Shown here piece by piece: positions 1-9,146 of a DNA stretch of 64,000 nucleotides. The DNA comes from JAAYZQ01 sp041300865 (GTDB lineage: Bacteria > Chloroflexota > Anaerolineae > JAAYZQ01): positions 1 to 64,000 of the forward strand of contig JBFYTF010000036.1 of the NCBI GenBank assembly GCA_041300865.1. The letters are read 5' to 3'. The stretch's first letter is position 1. The number at the start of each line of letters is the position of its first letter. A program made the translations under genes and the position numbers. The notes under the pieces were generated by a model. That model saw only the letters and a program-made list of their open reading frames with translations. It was not told where the DNA came from and did not search any database.

Positions 1-266
1 TCTTGCACCTCCTGGGTGAGCTTGCGCGGTCGGCCACTGCGCTCCTCGTCATACAGGCCGGCAGGGCCGTACACATTGAAGCGATGGAGCCACAAACGGA
101 CGGTGTTCCGACTAACCCCAAAGACGGTAGCGATGTCGGGCACCGAGTTGCGCCGAACAGACGCCAAAACGATCTGGGCACGTCGGCTCACGCGGCCCAC
201 CTCCTGACGGACCATGCGCTGCAATTCCTGATGTTCTGCATCGGTTGGTTGTCGAGCATACAGCAT
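1..266 (-). CDS. IS630-family transposase, N-terminal part, cut by left edge
   Basis: Read on the minus strand from an ATG at 266, preceded by the strong ribosome site GGGAGGTG, the first 88 residues are a homeodomain-like helix-turn-helix. The segment IATVFGVSRNTVRLW is the recognition helix, followed by the hallmark SGRPRKLT that ends the DNA-binding domain of IS630-type transposases. The catalytic DDE/DDD domain would lie beyond the left edge, so completeness cannot be judged. The insertion sequence ends somewhere to the right of 266; I could not fix a terminal inverted repeat or a TA duplication. Family assignment is fairly secure from the HTH plus the GRPRK motif. Confidence 0.82.
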   Translation of the reverse strand, partial: MLYARQPTDAEHQELQRMVRQEVGRVSRRAQIVLASVRRNSVPDIATVFGVSRNTVRLWLHRFNVYGPAGLYDEERSGRPRKLTQEVQ

Positions 267-833
267 CTTGCACCTCCCAGATTGTTCTACCACAACAGCC
301 GGGAAAGTGCAAGAGACTTTCTGTTACCTACTTAGAACGCGGCGGTGCCGATTTGGCGCTTTTGCTCGCGTAGTCACTCAAAGAAAACGGTAAGCCTGAT
401 AACAAGGCGCCTACTCGCATCTGTTACCAAACTTCGAACAGTCACGCGCCGGGGTGCAATCTTGAGGTCACGGCGTGGGCGAAAGCCTGCGATCCATAGT
501 CCCGCTGCCGAGACGCATTATGGCTCTGGATGTCCACGACAAACAACTGGTGATGTGGACAACCTTCCAGGCGCCCGCCTCTGCCCCATACACCTCCGCC
601 GCCCGGCGCAGCTTGCCGGCGGTCTCGGCTCGGAGCCACACCGGCTGCAGGACCTGGCACGCGGGCCTCCACTATCAACCCACCCGGAAGCTGAAAGCGC
701 AAGGAGGGGTTGGACCGTCCGCACGGCGCCGGCCTCGGGCCGGTGCCGGCGCGGCGGCCTGGCCCGCGACGTTCGCCCGACGGGGGACGGCGAGGGCAGA
801 GCCGTGGCGCCGTGGGAAAGCCGAAAAGCATGC
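267..833. other. Intergenic region without recognisable gene
   Basis: No reading frame here on either strand looks like a known protein; the open frames are GC-driven. A GC-rich hairpin lies at 726-752, with nested arms GCGCCGGC/GCCGGCGC and CCGGCC/GGCCGG, but no T-run follows, so it is not a clear terminator. The stretch may include the unseen end of the IS630 element and target remnants. Confidence 0.4.
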
Positions 834-862
834 TTGACAAGCGGCCTGGTCGGTGCTACAAT
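834..862 (+). promoter_or_regulatory. Sigma-70-type promoter of the 26-kb left operon
   Basis: TTGACA at 834-839 and TACAAT at 857-862 are separated by 17 bases, one mismatch from consensus. A perfect 10-bp palindrome AAGCATGCTT at 826-835 overlaps the edge of the -35 box and could be an operator. Transcription would start near 869, leaving a leader of about 200 nt before the first gene at 1071. No other comparable promoter was noticed before 27376, so this is the likely main promoter of the operon. Confidence 0.75.
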
Positions 863-1070
863 GTCGGAACTGTGGAATAGCGTTTTGCGTTTGAACAGGG
901 TTACCGAGCCGATCTCGTTCGAGCCAGACGGGAACCGGCGTGATACCCAGGTCACCCTGTGGTGGGTCGTAGGCGGCGAGATGCAGCAGCTATCCCCTGC
1001 CTAGGTCGCGCAGCTGTGCGCGTGATCTCTCCTCAGCGGGGTGTGGACGCGGTCAACGGGACAGGACGAG

Positions 1071-2156
1071 ATGACGAGGACCGTCAAACTAGGACATTCG
1101 GTGCCACTGTCGGGCGAAGAGGGCGTTCACGGCCGGGCTGCGGACCACGCCGTGGAACTGGCCGTGCAGGAGGCCAACGAGCGGGGGGACCTGCCCTTCT
1201 GGATCGAGCGAGTGGCTCTGGACGACGAATGCACCGCCGAGGCCGGGGAAGCCGTCGCCCGGCGCCTGAGCCGGGTCCCGGACGTCCTGGCCGTGGTCGG
1301 TCCGTTCAACAGCACTCCTACCCAGGGAGCAGCGCCCGTCTACCATGCCGCCCGGCTGGCGCACATCTGCCCGGCGGCCTCCAATCCGAGCCTCAGCCGC
1401 CAGGGATGGGACACCTTCTTCCGGGTGGTGGCCTCGGACGAGGTCCAGGGCCGCGAGGCGGCCCGGTGCGCAGTGCACGTCGTGGGCGTGAGACGGATCG
1501 CCGTGCTGCACGACTGCTCGGCCTTTGGGCAGCCGCTGGCCGAGATCGTGGCCGAGGAGGCCCGGCGACAGGGGGCAGAGATTGTCCTGTTTGAGGGCAT
1601 CCGGCGCGGCCGGCGCCGCTTCCCGGAGGCAGTCCGCCGGGTGCGCGACGCGGCGCCAGACCTGGTCTATTTCGGACTGATCGAAGCGGAGGGGTCGGCC
1701 ATGGCCCACGAGCTGCGCGCGGCGGGCGTCATGGCCCCCTACTTGGGTGCCGACGGCCTGAAGCCGTCGCGCTACCTGGAGACCCCCGAGGTGCAGGTCG
1801 TGGGCCCGTACTACACCAGTGCCTGCATCGACGTCACAGGGCGCCCCAGCGCTGCTGCTTTCCGCGAGGCATATGCCCGGCAATTCCCCAAGTTGGCCGA
1901 TTACAGCATCTACACGGCGGAGGCGTACGATGCCGCCCGCATTTTGATCGAGGCGCTGCGGCTGACCGGCGCGAGCGACCGCGAGGCGGTGCGGGCCGAG
2001 GTGGCGCGGACCCGGGGATTTTCGGGGGCCAGCGGCCCGATCGCCTTCACCGCCGAGGGGGACCGGGCGGAGGCGGAGATCGATTTCTACGTGGTGCGGG
2101 GGGGTAGGTTGGTGTACCTGGGGGCGACGGCAAAGGTCGCGCCGGCGGGGGCCTGA
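1071..2156 (+). CDS. LivK-like solute-binding protein without signal peptide
   Basis: 361 residues with the type I periplasmic-binding fold of branched-chain amino acid/urea/amide receptors (Peripla_BP_6). The N-terminus begins straight with the first beta strand (VKLGHSVPLSG). The ligand region has VVGPFNSTPTQGAAPVYHAA, then FFRVVASDEVQGREAA at the lobe crossover and a C-terminal IYTAEAYDAARILIEAL. The ATG at 1071 is preceded by AGGACGAG and is preferred over one ten codons upstream. No secretion signal or lipobox is present, and no permease or ATPase genes follow. It is the first gene of the operon. A cytoplasmic ligand-sensor role like that of AmiC is possible (inference); alternatively it is an orphan receptor with a lost signal peptide. 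Confidence 0.8.
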   Translation: MTRTVKLGHSVPLSGEEGVHGRAADHAVELAVQEANERGDLPFWIERVALDDECTAEAGEAVARRLSRVPDVLAVVGPFNSTPTQGAAPVYHAARLAHICPAASNPSLSRQGWDTFFRVVASDEVQGREAARCAVHVVGVRRIAVLHDCSAFGQPLAEIVAEEARRQGAEIVLFEGIRRGRRRFPEAVRRVRDAAPDLVYFGLIEAEGSAMAHELRAAGVMAPYLGADGLKPSRYLETPEVQVVGPYYTSACIDVTGRPSAAAFREAYARQFPKLADYSIYTAEAYDAARILIEALRLTGASDREAVRAEVARTRGFSGASGPIAFTAEGDRAEAEIDFYVVRGGRLVYLGATAKVAPAGA

Positions 2157-2235
2157 GGGCAAGGGACGCAGCCGGTCGGGAGACGGGCCGGAACGGGGGG
2201 AACGGGGCGAACGAGGGGGACGAGGAGAGGATGAC

Positions 2236-3390
2236 ATGAAGAGGTTGGCAGCGGGACCCAGCGAGACGGCGCACTCCGGCATCCGCGAGGTCGTGAATAA
2301 GGCGATTTCCCTGCCGGGGGCCATCCGGCTGGAGGTGGGCCAGCCGGACTTTCCGACGCCGGAGCACATCGTCGAAGCGACGGTCAAGGCGGTGCGGGAC
2401 GGGCACACCAAGTACACGGCCACAGCCGGGATGCTGTCGCTGCGCGAGCTGCTGGCCGACAAGCTGGAGCAAGTCAACGGCATCCAGGCGGCGCCGGCGC
2501 AGATCAACGTGACGGTCGGCGGGGTGGGCGGCATCGCTGCGGCTCTGCTGGCCGTGCTGGAAGAGGGCGACGAGCTGCTGGTGCCCGATCCGGCCTGGCC
2601 GAACTACCGGCTGGAGCTGAGCTACTCGCCGGCCAGGATGATCCCCTATCCGCTGCACGCGGCGCAGGGCTTTGTGCCCGACGTCAAGGAGCTCGAGAGC
2701 CGGATCACGCCCCGGACCAAGCTGCTGATCATCAACTCACCGTGCAATCCGACCGGGGCCGTCTTTCCGCGTCCGGCGGTGGAGGCGATCGTGCGGCTGT
2801 GCCAGAAGCACGACCTGTTCCTTCTGTCAGACGAGTGTTACGACGAGATCGTCTTTGAGGGTGAACACGTGTCGCCCGCTTCATTCTGGAAGGACGGCAA
2901 CGTCATCTCGGCGTTCACCTTCTCCAAGACCTACGCCATGACCGGCTACCGGGTGGGCTACGTGGTGACCCACTCGGAGCTTGCAGACGTGATCAACAAG
3001 GTCCTGGAAGCCACCATGTCGTGCGTGACGAGCTTTGCCCAGAAGGGGGCGGAGGCGGCCTTGCTGGGGCCCCAGGAGGTGGTCAAGCAGATGGTGGCCG
3101 CGTACAAACGCCGGCGCGATGTCGTGGACGACCTGCTGCGCGAAACCGGCATGTGGGCCTCCAGGCCGAGTGGCGCGTTCTATGCCATGGCCGATATCTC
3201 GCGCAGCGGCATGGATTCGCGGACCTTTGCGTTTGCCCTGTTGGAAAAGGCGCAGGTAGCGGTGGCTCCGGGGACGGCGTTTGGCGACGTGGGCCGGGAC
3301 CTGGTGCGCATCTCCCTGGCCTCGTCGGAGGATGACCTGCGGGAAGGGATCCGACGGATGGATCAGTTTGTCCAAGAGATGGCAGGGTAG
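2236..3390 (+). CDS. Class I/II PLP-dependent aminotransferase
   Basis: 384 residues of the fold-type I aspartate aminotransferase family. Landmarks are RLEVGQPDFPTPEHI near the N-terminus, KYTATAGMLSLRELLA, the NSPCNPTGAVFPRP loop, the cofactor-ring aspartate in LLSDECYDEI, the PLP-binding lysine in TFSKTYAMTGYRVGYV (Lys231) and the carboxylate-binding arginine in LVRISLASS. The start at 2236 follows AGGAGAGG with a five-base gap. Length matches the family. Specificity cannot be told. Its place in a CoA-catabolic operon suggests removal of an amino group from the substrate or from a keto-acid intermediate. Confidence 0.9.
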   Translation: MKRLAAGPSETAHSGIREVVNKAISLPGAIRLEVGQPDFPTPEHIVEATVKAVRDGHTKYTATAGMLSLRELLADKLEQVNGIQAAPAQINVTVGGVGGIAAALLAVLEEGDELLVPDPAWPNYRLELSYSPARMIPYPLHAAQGFVPDVKELESRITPRTKLLIINSPCNPTGAVFPRPAVEAIVRLCQKHDLFLLSDECYDEIVFEGEHVSPASFWKDGNVISAFTFSKTYAMTGYRVGYVVTHSELADVINKVLEATMSCVTSFAQKGAEAALLGPQEVVKQMVAAYKRRRDVVDDLLRETGMWASRPSGAFYAMADISRSGMDSRTFAFALLEKAQVAVAPGTAFGDVGRDLVRISLASSEDDLREGIRRMDQFVQEMAG

Positions 3391-3495
3391 CCGCGGCGGA
3401 GTCGCATTGGGTTGCCGGCCGGTGGACCCCGGAGCCGTCCGGCCGAAGGGGGCGCGGAAGGAAAGAACGACAGATCTATGGAGGGTGAGTGCCGG

Positions 3496-5457
3496 ATGAG
3501 TGTCCAGTTTGAGCATCTCTTTGAGCCGTTCCAGTTCCGTACCTTTGAAGTGAAGAACCGCATGGTCATGCCGCCAATGGCCATCTATGTCCCCGGCTCT
3601 GAGGGGTTCGTCAGGGAGCGCCTGATCGACTACTATCGGGCACGGGCCCGGGGTGGGGTGGGGTACATCGTGGTCAACGCGACGAACGTGAGTGTGCCGA
3701 GCGGCAGCTCGCACCCGAACATGACGCGGATCACCGAGGACAAGTATATCCCCGGCTTCAAGAAACTGGTGGACGTAATTCACTCCTACGATGTGCGCTG
3801 CACGCTGCAATTCCACCACGCCGGCCGGCAGCGCTACGGCCTGATCGCCGGTCCGCCCACGCTGAGCCCCTCGGGGATCCCCGACCCCGTGCGCAAGGAC
3901 CCCACCCGGGAGATCACCGTGGACGAGATCCAGAGCCTGGTGGAGGAGTACGGGCAGGCGGCGAGGCGGGCGCAGGAGGCCGGCTTTGACGGAGTGGAGG
4001 TGCACTGCGCCCACGGCTACCTGCTTTCCGGGTTCCTGTCGCCATATCAGAACCGGCGCACCGACGGGTACGGCGGCGACGCCTGGGGCCGCACCCGGAT
4101 CGTGCGCGAAATCCTGGTCCGGATCCGGGAGATCGTCGGGGAGGGGATGCTCCTGCAGGTGCGGATCAACGGCCACGACTATGTGAACGGGGGCAACACG
4201 CTGGACGACGCCAAGGAGATCGCCAAGATCCTGGTGGGAGCCGGGGCCGAGGTGATCCACGTCTCGGCCGGCATGGCGCCGAGCGGGCACTTTTCCTTCC
4301 TGCCGGCGGCCATGCCCCAGGGCTGCAACGTCTACCTGGCAGAGGGGGTGAAGGAGGCCGTCGGGCCCAGCGTCCCGGTGATCACCGTCGGGGCGATCGA
4401 AGACCCGTTTTTCGCCGAGCAGGTCCTGGCGCGCGGCAAGGTGGACCTGGTGGCCATCGGCCGCCCGCTGTTTGCGGACCCGGAGATGCCGAACAAGGCG
4501 CGAGAGGGGCGCCTGGACGAGATCCTGCCCTGCCTGCGCTGCTCCAAGGGGGCGGCGGTGTGGCCGGAGGACATGCGCTGCACGGTCAACCCAGCGGTGG
4601 GCAAAGAGGCGATCTATGACGAGGCGCTCAAGCCGGTCGACCAACCGAGGAAGGTGCTCATCGTCGGGGCGGGACCGGCCGGGATGGAGGCGGCGCGCAT
4701 CGCGGCCCGGCGCGGCCATGCGGTGACGATCATGGAAAAGGGTGGCCAGATCGGGGGCAAGATGTTGTTGGCGATGAAGCCGCCCGACAAGGACCGGCTG
4801 ACGCAGGCGTGGCTCGACTTTTTTGACAAGGAGCTGCGGCGGCTCGGGGTGAAGGTGCTCCTGAGCTCAGAGGCTACAATGGAGGCCGTGGAGGCATTCG
4901 GGCCGGAAGTGACGATCGTGGCCACGGGCGGAGAGCCGCTGATCCCGGCGAGCATCTCGGGCACCGGTCTGCCGGGCGTGGTGACGGCCGACGACGTCCT
5001 GTGGGAGACGGTCGAGGTCGGCGAGAACGTGGCGGTCATTGGCGGCAATTCGATGGGCGTGGAGACGGCCGAGTTCCTGCTACACAAGCACCCGGAGAAA
5101 AGGGTGCTGGTGGTGGAGATGCTGCACGACATCCTCCTCGACATCAGCCACGATTCTGAGCTGGCGCTCCTGGACAAGCTGGCCAACGTGAGCTTTCGCT
5201 ACGTGGCCTCGACGCAGGTGGTTGGGATCGAGAAGAGCAACGGCTGCCTGGACCTGCACACCCGGCGGTACGGCCTGGAAGAGCGGCTGACGGGCTTTGA
5301 CACGATCGTGCTGGCCGTGGGCGTCGCGCCAGACAACGCGCTGGGACTGGCGCTGCAAGCGCGCGGCGGTGAGGTGTACCTGGTGGGCGACTGTGAAGGG
5401 GCCGGCGATTACCGCAAGGCCGTGCACGACGCCGCGGCGGTGGCGATCCGGATATAG
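3496..5457 (+). CDS. FadH/BaiCD-like flavin reductase, first of three paralogues
   Basis: 653 residues: an old-yellow-enzyme FMN barrel (about 1-340), an iron-sulfur linker, and an FAD/NAD(P)H domain (about 375-653) with VLIVGAGPAGMEAARIAARR and VAVIGGNSMGVETAEFL. Family members are 2,4-dienoyl-CoA reductase FadH, trimethylamine dehydrogenase and bile-acid BaiCD/BaiH; they reduce enoates with NAD(P)H. The cluster motif is altered: Cys346, Cys349 and Cys362 are present, but the third position is Ala353, where the family has cysteine. Thus the 4Fe-4S centre may be 3Fe-4S, use another ligand, or be lost. ATG 3496 follows GGAGGGTGAG. It lies between the aminotransferase and three SDRs, suggesting reduction of an unsaturated CoA ester or ring. 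Confidence 0.88.
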   Translation: MSVQFEHLFEPFQFRTFEVKNRMVMPPMAIYVPGSEGFVRERLIDYYRARARGGVGYIVVNATNVSVPSGSSHPNMTRITEDKYIPGFKKLVDVIHSYDVRCTLQFHHAGRQRYGLIAGPPTLSPSGIPDPVRKDPTREITVDEIQSLVEEYGQAARRAQEAGFDGVEVHCAHGYLLSGFLSPYQNRRTDGYGGDAWGRTRIVREILVRIREIVGEGMLLQVRINGHDYVNGGNTLDDAKEIAKILVGAGAEVIHVSAGMAPSGHFSFLPAAMPQGCNVYLAEGVKEAVGPSVPVITVGAIEDPFFAEQVLARGKVDLVAIGRPLFADPEMPNKAREGRLDEILPCLRCSKGAAVWPEDMRCTVNPAVGKEAIYDEALKPVDQPRKVLIVGAGPAGMEAARIAARRGHAVTIMEKGGQIGGKMLLAMKPPDKDRLTQAWLDFFDKELRRLGVKVLLSSEATMEAVEAFGPEVTIVATGGEPLIPASISGTGLPGVVTADDVLWETVEVGENVAVIGGNSMGVETAEFLLHKHPEKRVLVVEMLHDILLDISHDSELALLDKLANVSFRYVASTQVVGIEKSNGCLDLHTRRYGLEERLTGFDTIVLAVGVAPDNALGLALQARGGEVYLVGDCEGAGDYRKAVHDAAAVAIRI

Positions 5458-5484
5458 GGGTCTGGAGCGCGGAAGGGGGAAGGG

Positions 5485-6261
5485 GTGAGGTTCGCGGGAA
5501 AGGTGGCCGTGGTGACGGGGGCGGGGATGGGCATCGGCCGGGCAACAGCGATGCTCTTTGCCCGCGAAGCAGGCCGGGTCGTGGTCGTGGACTGTGACGA
5601 GCGCAGCGGGGAGGAGACGGCCGCGCTGATCCGGGACCAGGCCGGCAGCGAAGCCCTTTTCGTCCGGGCCGACGTCTCGGAGCCGGGCGAGGTAGAGGGG
5701 ATGGTGCTGGCGGCGGTCGGTGCGTACGGCCGGATCGATATTCTACACAACAATGCCGGGATCGACCTGCCCCAGGCGACGGACGTGGTGCGCACGGAGG
5801 TCGGGGACTGGAACCGGATTCTCGACGTCAACCTGAAAGGGGTCTTTTTGTGCTGCAAGCATGCCATCCCGGAGATGGTCCGGGGCGGCGGGGGGGCGAT
5901 CGTCAACACGGCCTCCGTCGCCGGCCTGCGGCCGATGCCCTACGAGGCGGCCTACGGGGCGGCCAAGGCCGGCCTGGTGATGCTCACGCGGCAGATGGCC
6001 CGCGACTATGCCGGGCAGAGGATCCGGGTCAATAGCGTGTCGCCGGGACCGATGGACAAGCCCACCCGCCACCGGCTGGAGGTTCTGCAAGGGGACCCGG
6101 CCGCATTCGAGAAGAGGCAGGCCTTTGCCCGGCGGATCCCGCTGGGCAGGATGTGCCTGCCGGAAGACATTGCCCACGCGGTGCTGTTCCTCGCGTCGGA
6201 GGAAGCGGCCATGATCACCGGGGCCGACCTGGTGGTGGACGGCGGCTTTACCCTGGTATAA
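5485..6261 (+). CDS. Short-chain dehydrogenase/reductase, SDR 1
   Basis: 258 residues, classical SDR. The nucleotide site is TGAGMGIG (about residues 11-18), the structural motif NNAG is in ILHNNAGIDL, and the catalytic Ser-Tyr-Lys is in NTASVAG and YGAAK. VDCDE after the second beta strand suggests NAD rather than NADP. The gene starts at GTG 5485 right after GGAAGGGGGA. The next SDR follows with a 12-base gap, so the three SDRs are probably co-translated. Substrate unknown; an alcohol/ketone step on the same skeleton is likely. Confidence 0.9.
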   Translation: MRFAGKVAVVTGAGMGIGRATAMLFAREAGRVVVVDCDERSGEETAALIRDQAGSEALFVRADVSEPGEVEGMVLAAVGAYGRIDILHNNAGIDLPQATDVVRTEVGDWNRILDVNLKGVFLCCKHAIPEMVRGGGGAIVNTASVAGLRPMPYEAAYGAAKAGLVMLTRQMARDYAGQRIRVNSVSPGPMDKPTRHRLEVLQGDPAAFEKRQAFARRIPLGRMCLPEDIAHAVLFLASEEAAMITGADLVVDGGFTLV

Positions 6262-6273
6262 AGAGGGGAGCGC

Positions 6274-7041
6274 ATGAGACTCGAAGGAAAAGTGGCCGTC
6301 GTCACCGGGGCCGGCGGCGGCATTGGCAAGGGGATCGTCCTGCGCCTGGCCGAGGAGGGCGCCGACGCCGTCCTGGCCGATCTCGACCCGGAGGCTGCTC
6401 GCCGCGTCGCCGAGCAGGTGTTGGCGCTCGGCAGGCGGGCATTGGTGGTCGCGACCGACGTGTCCGACTCGGAATCGGTCGCCGGCCTGGTGCGCGGGAC
6501 GCTTGCCTGGGCCGGCCGGATCGACATCCTGGTCAACAACGCCGGCGTCGAGTTTCTGCGCCCCGTATTCGAGATCAGCGAAGCCGAGTGGGACAAGACG
6601 CTCGACGTGAACCTGAAGGGGGCGTGGCTATGCTCGCAGGCCGTCGCCCGGGCAATGGTCGAGGCGGGGGGCCGAGGGAAGATCATCAACATCGGCTCCA
6701 TCCTGTCCGAGATGCCGGTGCCGGGCGAGCCCCACTATGCCGCCTCCAAGGGAGGCATTTTGATGCTCACCCGGGCGCTGGCGCTGGACCTGGCCCCATA
6801 CGAGATCAATGTTAATGCCATTGGGCCGGGCGTGATTAGGAACGGCCTGAGCAGCAAGGGCTGCCTGTCGGACCCGGCAAGCGCCGAGAGGGTCAGGGTG
6901 GGCATCCCGCTGCGCCGTTTTGGTAGCCCGCGGGACATCGGCCACGCGGTGGTGTTCCTGGCCTCGGAAGAGGCCAGCTATGTCACCGGGGCGATGCTGT
7001 ACGTGGACGGCGGCGTGATCCTCGCCTCGCCGTGGAGCTGA
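6274..7041 (+). CDS. Short-chain dehydrogenase/reductase, SDR 2
   Basis: 255 residues with TGAGGGIG, ADLDPEA (an acidic residue after beta-2, favouring NAD), LVNNAGVEF, the catalytic serine in NIGSILSE and YAASK. The C-terminus SYVTGAMLYVDGGVI is the usual FabG-like ending. The ATG at 6274 is preceded by AAAGAGGGGAGCGC. It is the middle member of three adjacent SDRs, all of similar length but clearly different in sequence, so this is not a recent duplication. Substrate not predictable. Confidence 0.9.
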   Translation: MRLEGKVAVVTGAGGGIGKGIVLRLAEEGADAVLADLDPEAARRVAEQVLALGRRALVVATDVSDSESVAGLVRGTLAWAGRIDILVNNAGVEFLRPVFEISEAEWDKTLDVNLKGAWLCSQAVARAMVEAGGRGKIINIGSILSEMPVPGEPHYAASKGGILMLTRALALDLAPYEINVNAIGPGVIRNGLSSKGCLSDPASAERVRVGIPLRRFGSPRDIGHAVVFLASEEASYVTGAMLYVDGGVILASPWS

Positions 7042-7059
7042 GGGAAGGAGACGGAAGAG

Positions 7060-7821
7060 ATGAGACTCGCGGGCAAGGTGGCGGTCATCACCGGGGGCGG
7101 GAGTGGGATCGGCCAGGCCACGGCCGTGCTGTTCGCCGAGGAGGGCGCGCGGGTGGTGGTGGCCGATTGCGCGCCGGAGGGGGCGCGCGAGACGGTCGAA
7201 AGGATCCGGCGCAAGGGCGGCGAGGCGATTTCGGTGCAGACCGACGTCTCGGTGGCGGCCGACGCCGCGCGGATGGTGCAGGCGGCCCTGGCGGCGTATG
7301 GTCGAATCGACATCCTGGTCAACAACGCCGCGGTCACCATCCCCGCTTCAGTGGTGGAGGCGAGCGAAGAGGTGTGGGACCGGACGATGGCGATCGATTT
7401 GAAGGGGGTCTTTTTGCCCTCGAAGTACGCCATCCCGCACATGATCGCCGGCGGCGGGGGCTCGGTGATCAACCTGGCCTCGATGTGTGCGCTGGTGGCG
7501 TCGCGCAACCAGGCGCCGTACAGCGCGGCCAAGGGGGGGGTGGTGGCGCTGACCCGGCAGATGGCCATCGACTATGCCCCGCACAACATCCGGGTGAACG
7601 GCATCGCTCCGAGCGAAGTGCGCACGCCCATGTTTCTCGGCTTTATCAACCGGGCCCCGGATCCCGAGCAGAAGATGCAGGAGCTGGTGGCCCGCATCCC
7701 CCTGGGCCGCGTCGCCGAGCCGGAGGAGCTGGCGCGAGCGGCGTTGTTCCTGGCCTCGGAGGATTCATCGTACGTCACCGGCGTGACGCTCCCGGTGGAC
7801 GGGGGATTGACGGCGATGTGA
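7060..7821 (+). CDS. Short-chain dehydrogenase/reductase, SDR 3
   Basis: 253 residues with TGGGSGIG, ADCAPEG after beta-2, LVNNAAVT (NNAG motif with Ala for Gly), the catalytic serine in NLASMCAL, YSAAK and the terminal SYVTGVTLPVDGG. ATG 7060 follows GGAAGGAGACGGAAG. It is the third of three tandem SDRs and directly precedes the CoA-transferase. The bai operon likewise combines BaiA-type SDR with BaiF-type CoA-transferase, but sequence alone does not show steroid specificity. Confidence 0.9.
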   Translation: MRLAGKVAVITGGGSGIGQATAVLFAEEGARVVVADCAPEGARETVERIRRKGGEAISVQTDVSVAADAARMVQAALAAYGRIDILVNNAAVTIPASVVEASEEVWDRTMAIDLKGVFLPSKYAIPHMIAGGGGSVINLASMCALVASRNQAPYSAAKGGVVALTRQMAIDYAPHNIRVNGIAPSEVRTPMFLGFINRAPDPEQKMQELVARIPLGRVAEPEELARAALFLASEDSSYVTGVTLPVDGGLTAM

Positions 7822-7875
7822 AGTGTCAAGTGGCACGCGTGATTGCGATTTGAGCTTCGGACTCCGGGAGGAAGA

Positions 7876-9105
7876 ATGGCACAGGAAAGGAACATCGGGC
7901 CGCTGGCGGGCATTCGGGTGCTGTCGAACGAGGTACAGGTGGCCGGTCCGTATTGCAGCATGACGCTGGGCGACCGGGGGGCGGACGTGATCAAGATCGA
8001 GCGCCCCAAGTACGGCGATTCGGCGCGCGAAGGAGCGCCGGTGATCAAGAACGAGGCGGGCGAGCGAGTCAGCGGTTACTTTATGCGGTTCAACCGCAGC
8101 AAGCGCAGCCTGACGCTGAATCTAAAGGAGCCGAAGGGCAAAGAGATCTACAAGGAGCTGGCCCGGATATCGGACGTGGTCATCGACAATCTGCGGCCGG
8201 GGTCCATGGCCGAGCTGGGGCTGGGCTACGAGGACCTGGCGCCGCTGAACCCGGGGCTGGTGTACGTGTCTATCAGCGGCTTTGGCACGCTGCCGGAGCT
8301 GGAAGGGATCTATTCGGCGCGGCCGGCGTACGACATTGTAGCCCAGGCCATGGGCGGGCTGATGTACACCTGCGGGCAGGAGGGCGGTCCGCCCACCTGG
8401 CTGGGGATCGCCCTAGGCGACCTGTACTCGGCGGCGCTGGCCGTGCAGGGGACGTTGTTCGCGCTGTACGAGCGCAGCCAGACGGGCCAAGGGCAGTACG
8501 TCGATATCTCGATGTACGATGCCATCATCTCGCTGGCGGAACGCTCGATCACGGCCTACTCGCTCACCGGCCGCGTCCTGGAGCGTGGCGTCGAGTCGTT
8601 TATCGCCCCGTGGGGGCCGTTCCGAACCCGGGACGGCTGGGTGGCCCTGGTGGTGCCCACGGAGCGTGACTGGTCGCGGTTTTGTGAGGCAATGGAGCGG
8701 CCGGACCTGGTGGGCGTGGCCGGCGAGACCGATTCCGGCCCGGCGCGGGCGAGGAACATGCGCAGCGGATTCCTCACACCGATCGTCGAGGGGTGGTTCG
8801 CCGGCCAGTCGTCGCAGGAGGTGATTGACAAGCTGCTGGCCCAGGGGCTGCCGATCGGCCCGGTGCAGAACGCCCAAGAGATCGTGGATTGTCCACACGC
8901 CGCGGCGCGGGGGGCGCTGGTGGAGGTGGACGATCCGGTGGCCGGCAGGGTCAAACTGGTCGGTCCGCCGATCAAGATGTCGAACCAGAGGCAGGTGATG
9001 GCGCGGCCTGCGCCCCGCCTGGGCGAGCACAACGAAGAGATCTTGGGACTGTTGGGCTACGGCCCACAGCAGGTCCGCGAGCTGGCCGAAGCGGGCTTGC
9101 TGTAG
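7876..9105 (+). CDS. CaiB/BaiF family III CoA-transferase
   Basis: 409 residues of the family III CoA-transferases, which move CoA between carboxylates through an aspartyl-CoA thioester. Typical pieces are LAGIRVLSNEVQVAGPYCSM, GADVIKIERPKYGD, SLTLNLKEPKG, DVVIDNLRPGSMAELGLGY and the catalytic Asp182 in LGDLYSAALAVQG, then RSQTGQGQYVDISMYDA. ATG 7876 has the ribosome site GGGAGGAAG. Since no acyl-CoA ligase is encoded in this operon, this enzyme is the likely entry point that loads the substrate acid with CoA (inference from context). Confidence 0.92.
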   Translation: MAQERNIGPLAGIRVLSNEVQVAGPYCSMTLGDRGADVIKIERPKYGDSAREGAPVIKNEAGERVSGYFMRFNRSKRSLTLNLKEPKGKEIYKELARISDVVIDNLRPGSMAELGLGYEDLAPLNPGLVYVSISGFGTLPELEGIYSARPAYDIVAQAMGGLMYTCGQEGGPPTWLGIALGDLYSAALAVQGTLFALYERSQTGQGQYVDISMYDAIISLAERSITAYSLTGRVLERGVESFIAPWGPFRTRDGWVALVVPTERDWSRFCEAMERPDLVGVAGETDSGPARARNMRSGFLTPIVEGWFAGQSSQEVIDKLLAQGLPIGPVQNAQEIVDCPHAAARGALVEVDDPVAGRVKLVGPPIKMSNQRQVMARPAPRLGEHNEEILGLLGYGPQQVRELAEAGLL

Positions 9106-9146
9106 AGCACGGGGCCACACAAGACTGGGGAAAGCTAGAGGCTGGC

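Noticed and set aside
3..335. 110-codon plus-strand open frame at the left edge
   Set aside because: The minus strand of the same DNA is a clear transposase HTH with a strong ribosome site.
345..1004. Open frames on both strands between the IS630 part and the first operon gene
   Set aside because: No family resemblance, no ribosome site, and one crosses the promoter at 834-862.
2881..4719. 612-codon open frame on the minus strand
   Set aside because: Antisense of the aminotransferase and the first flavin reductase, no motif.
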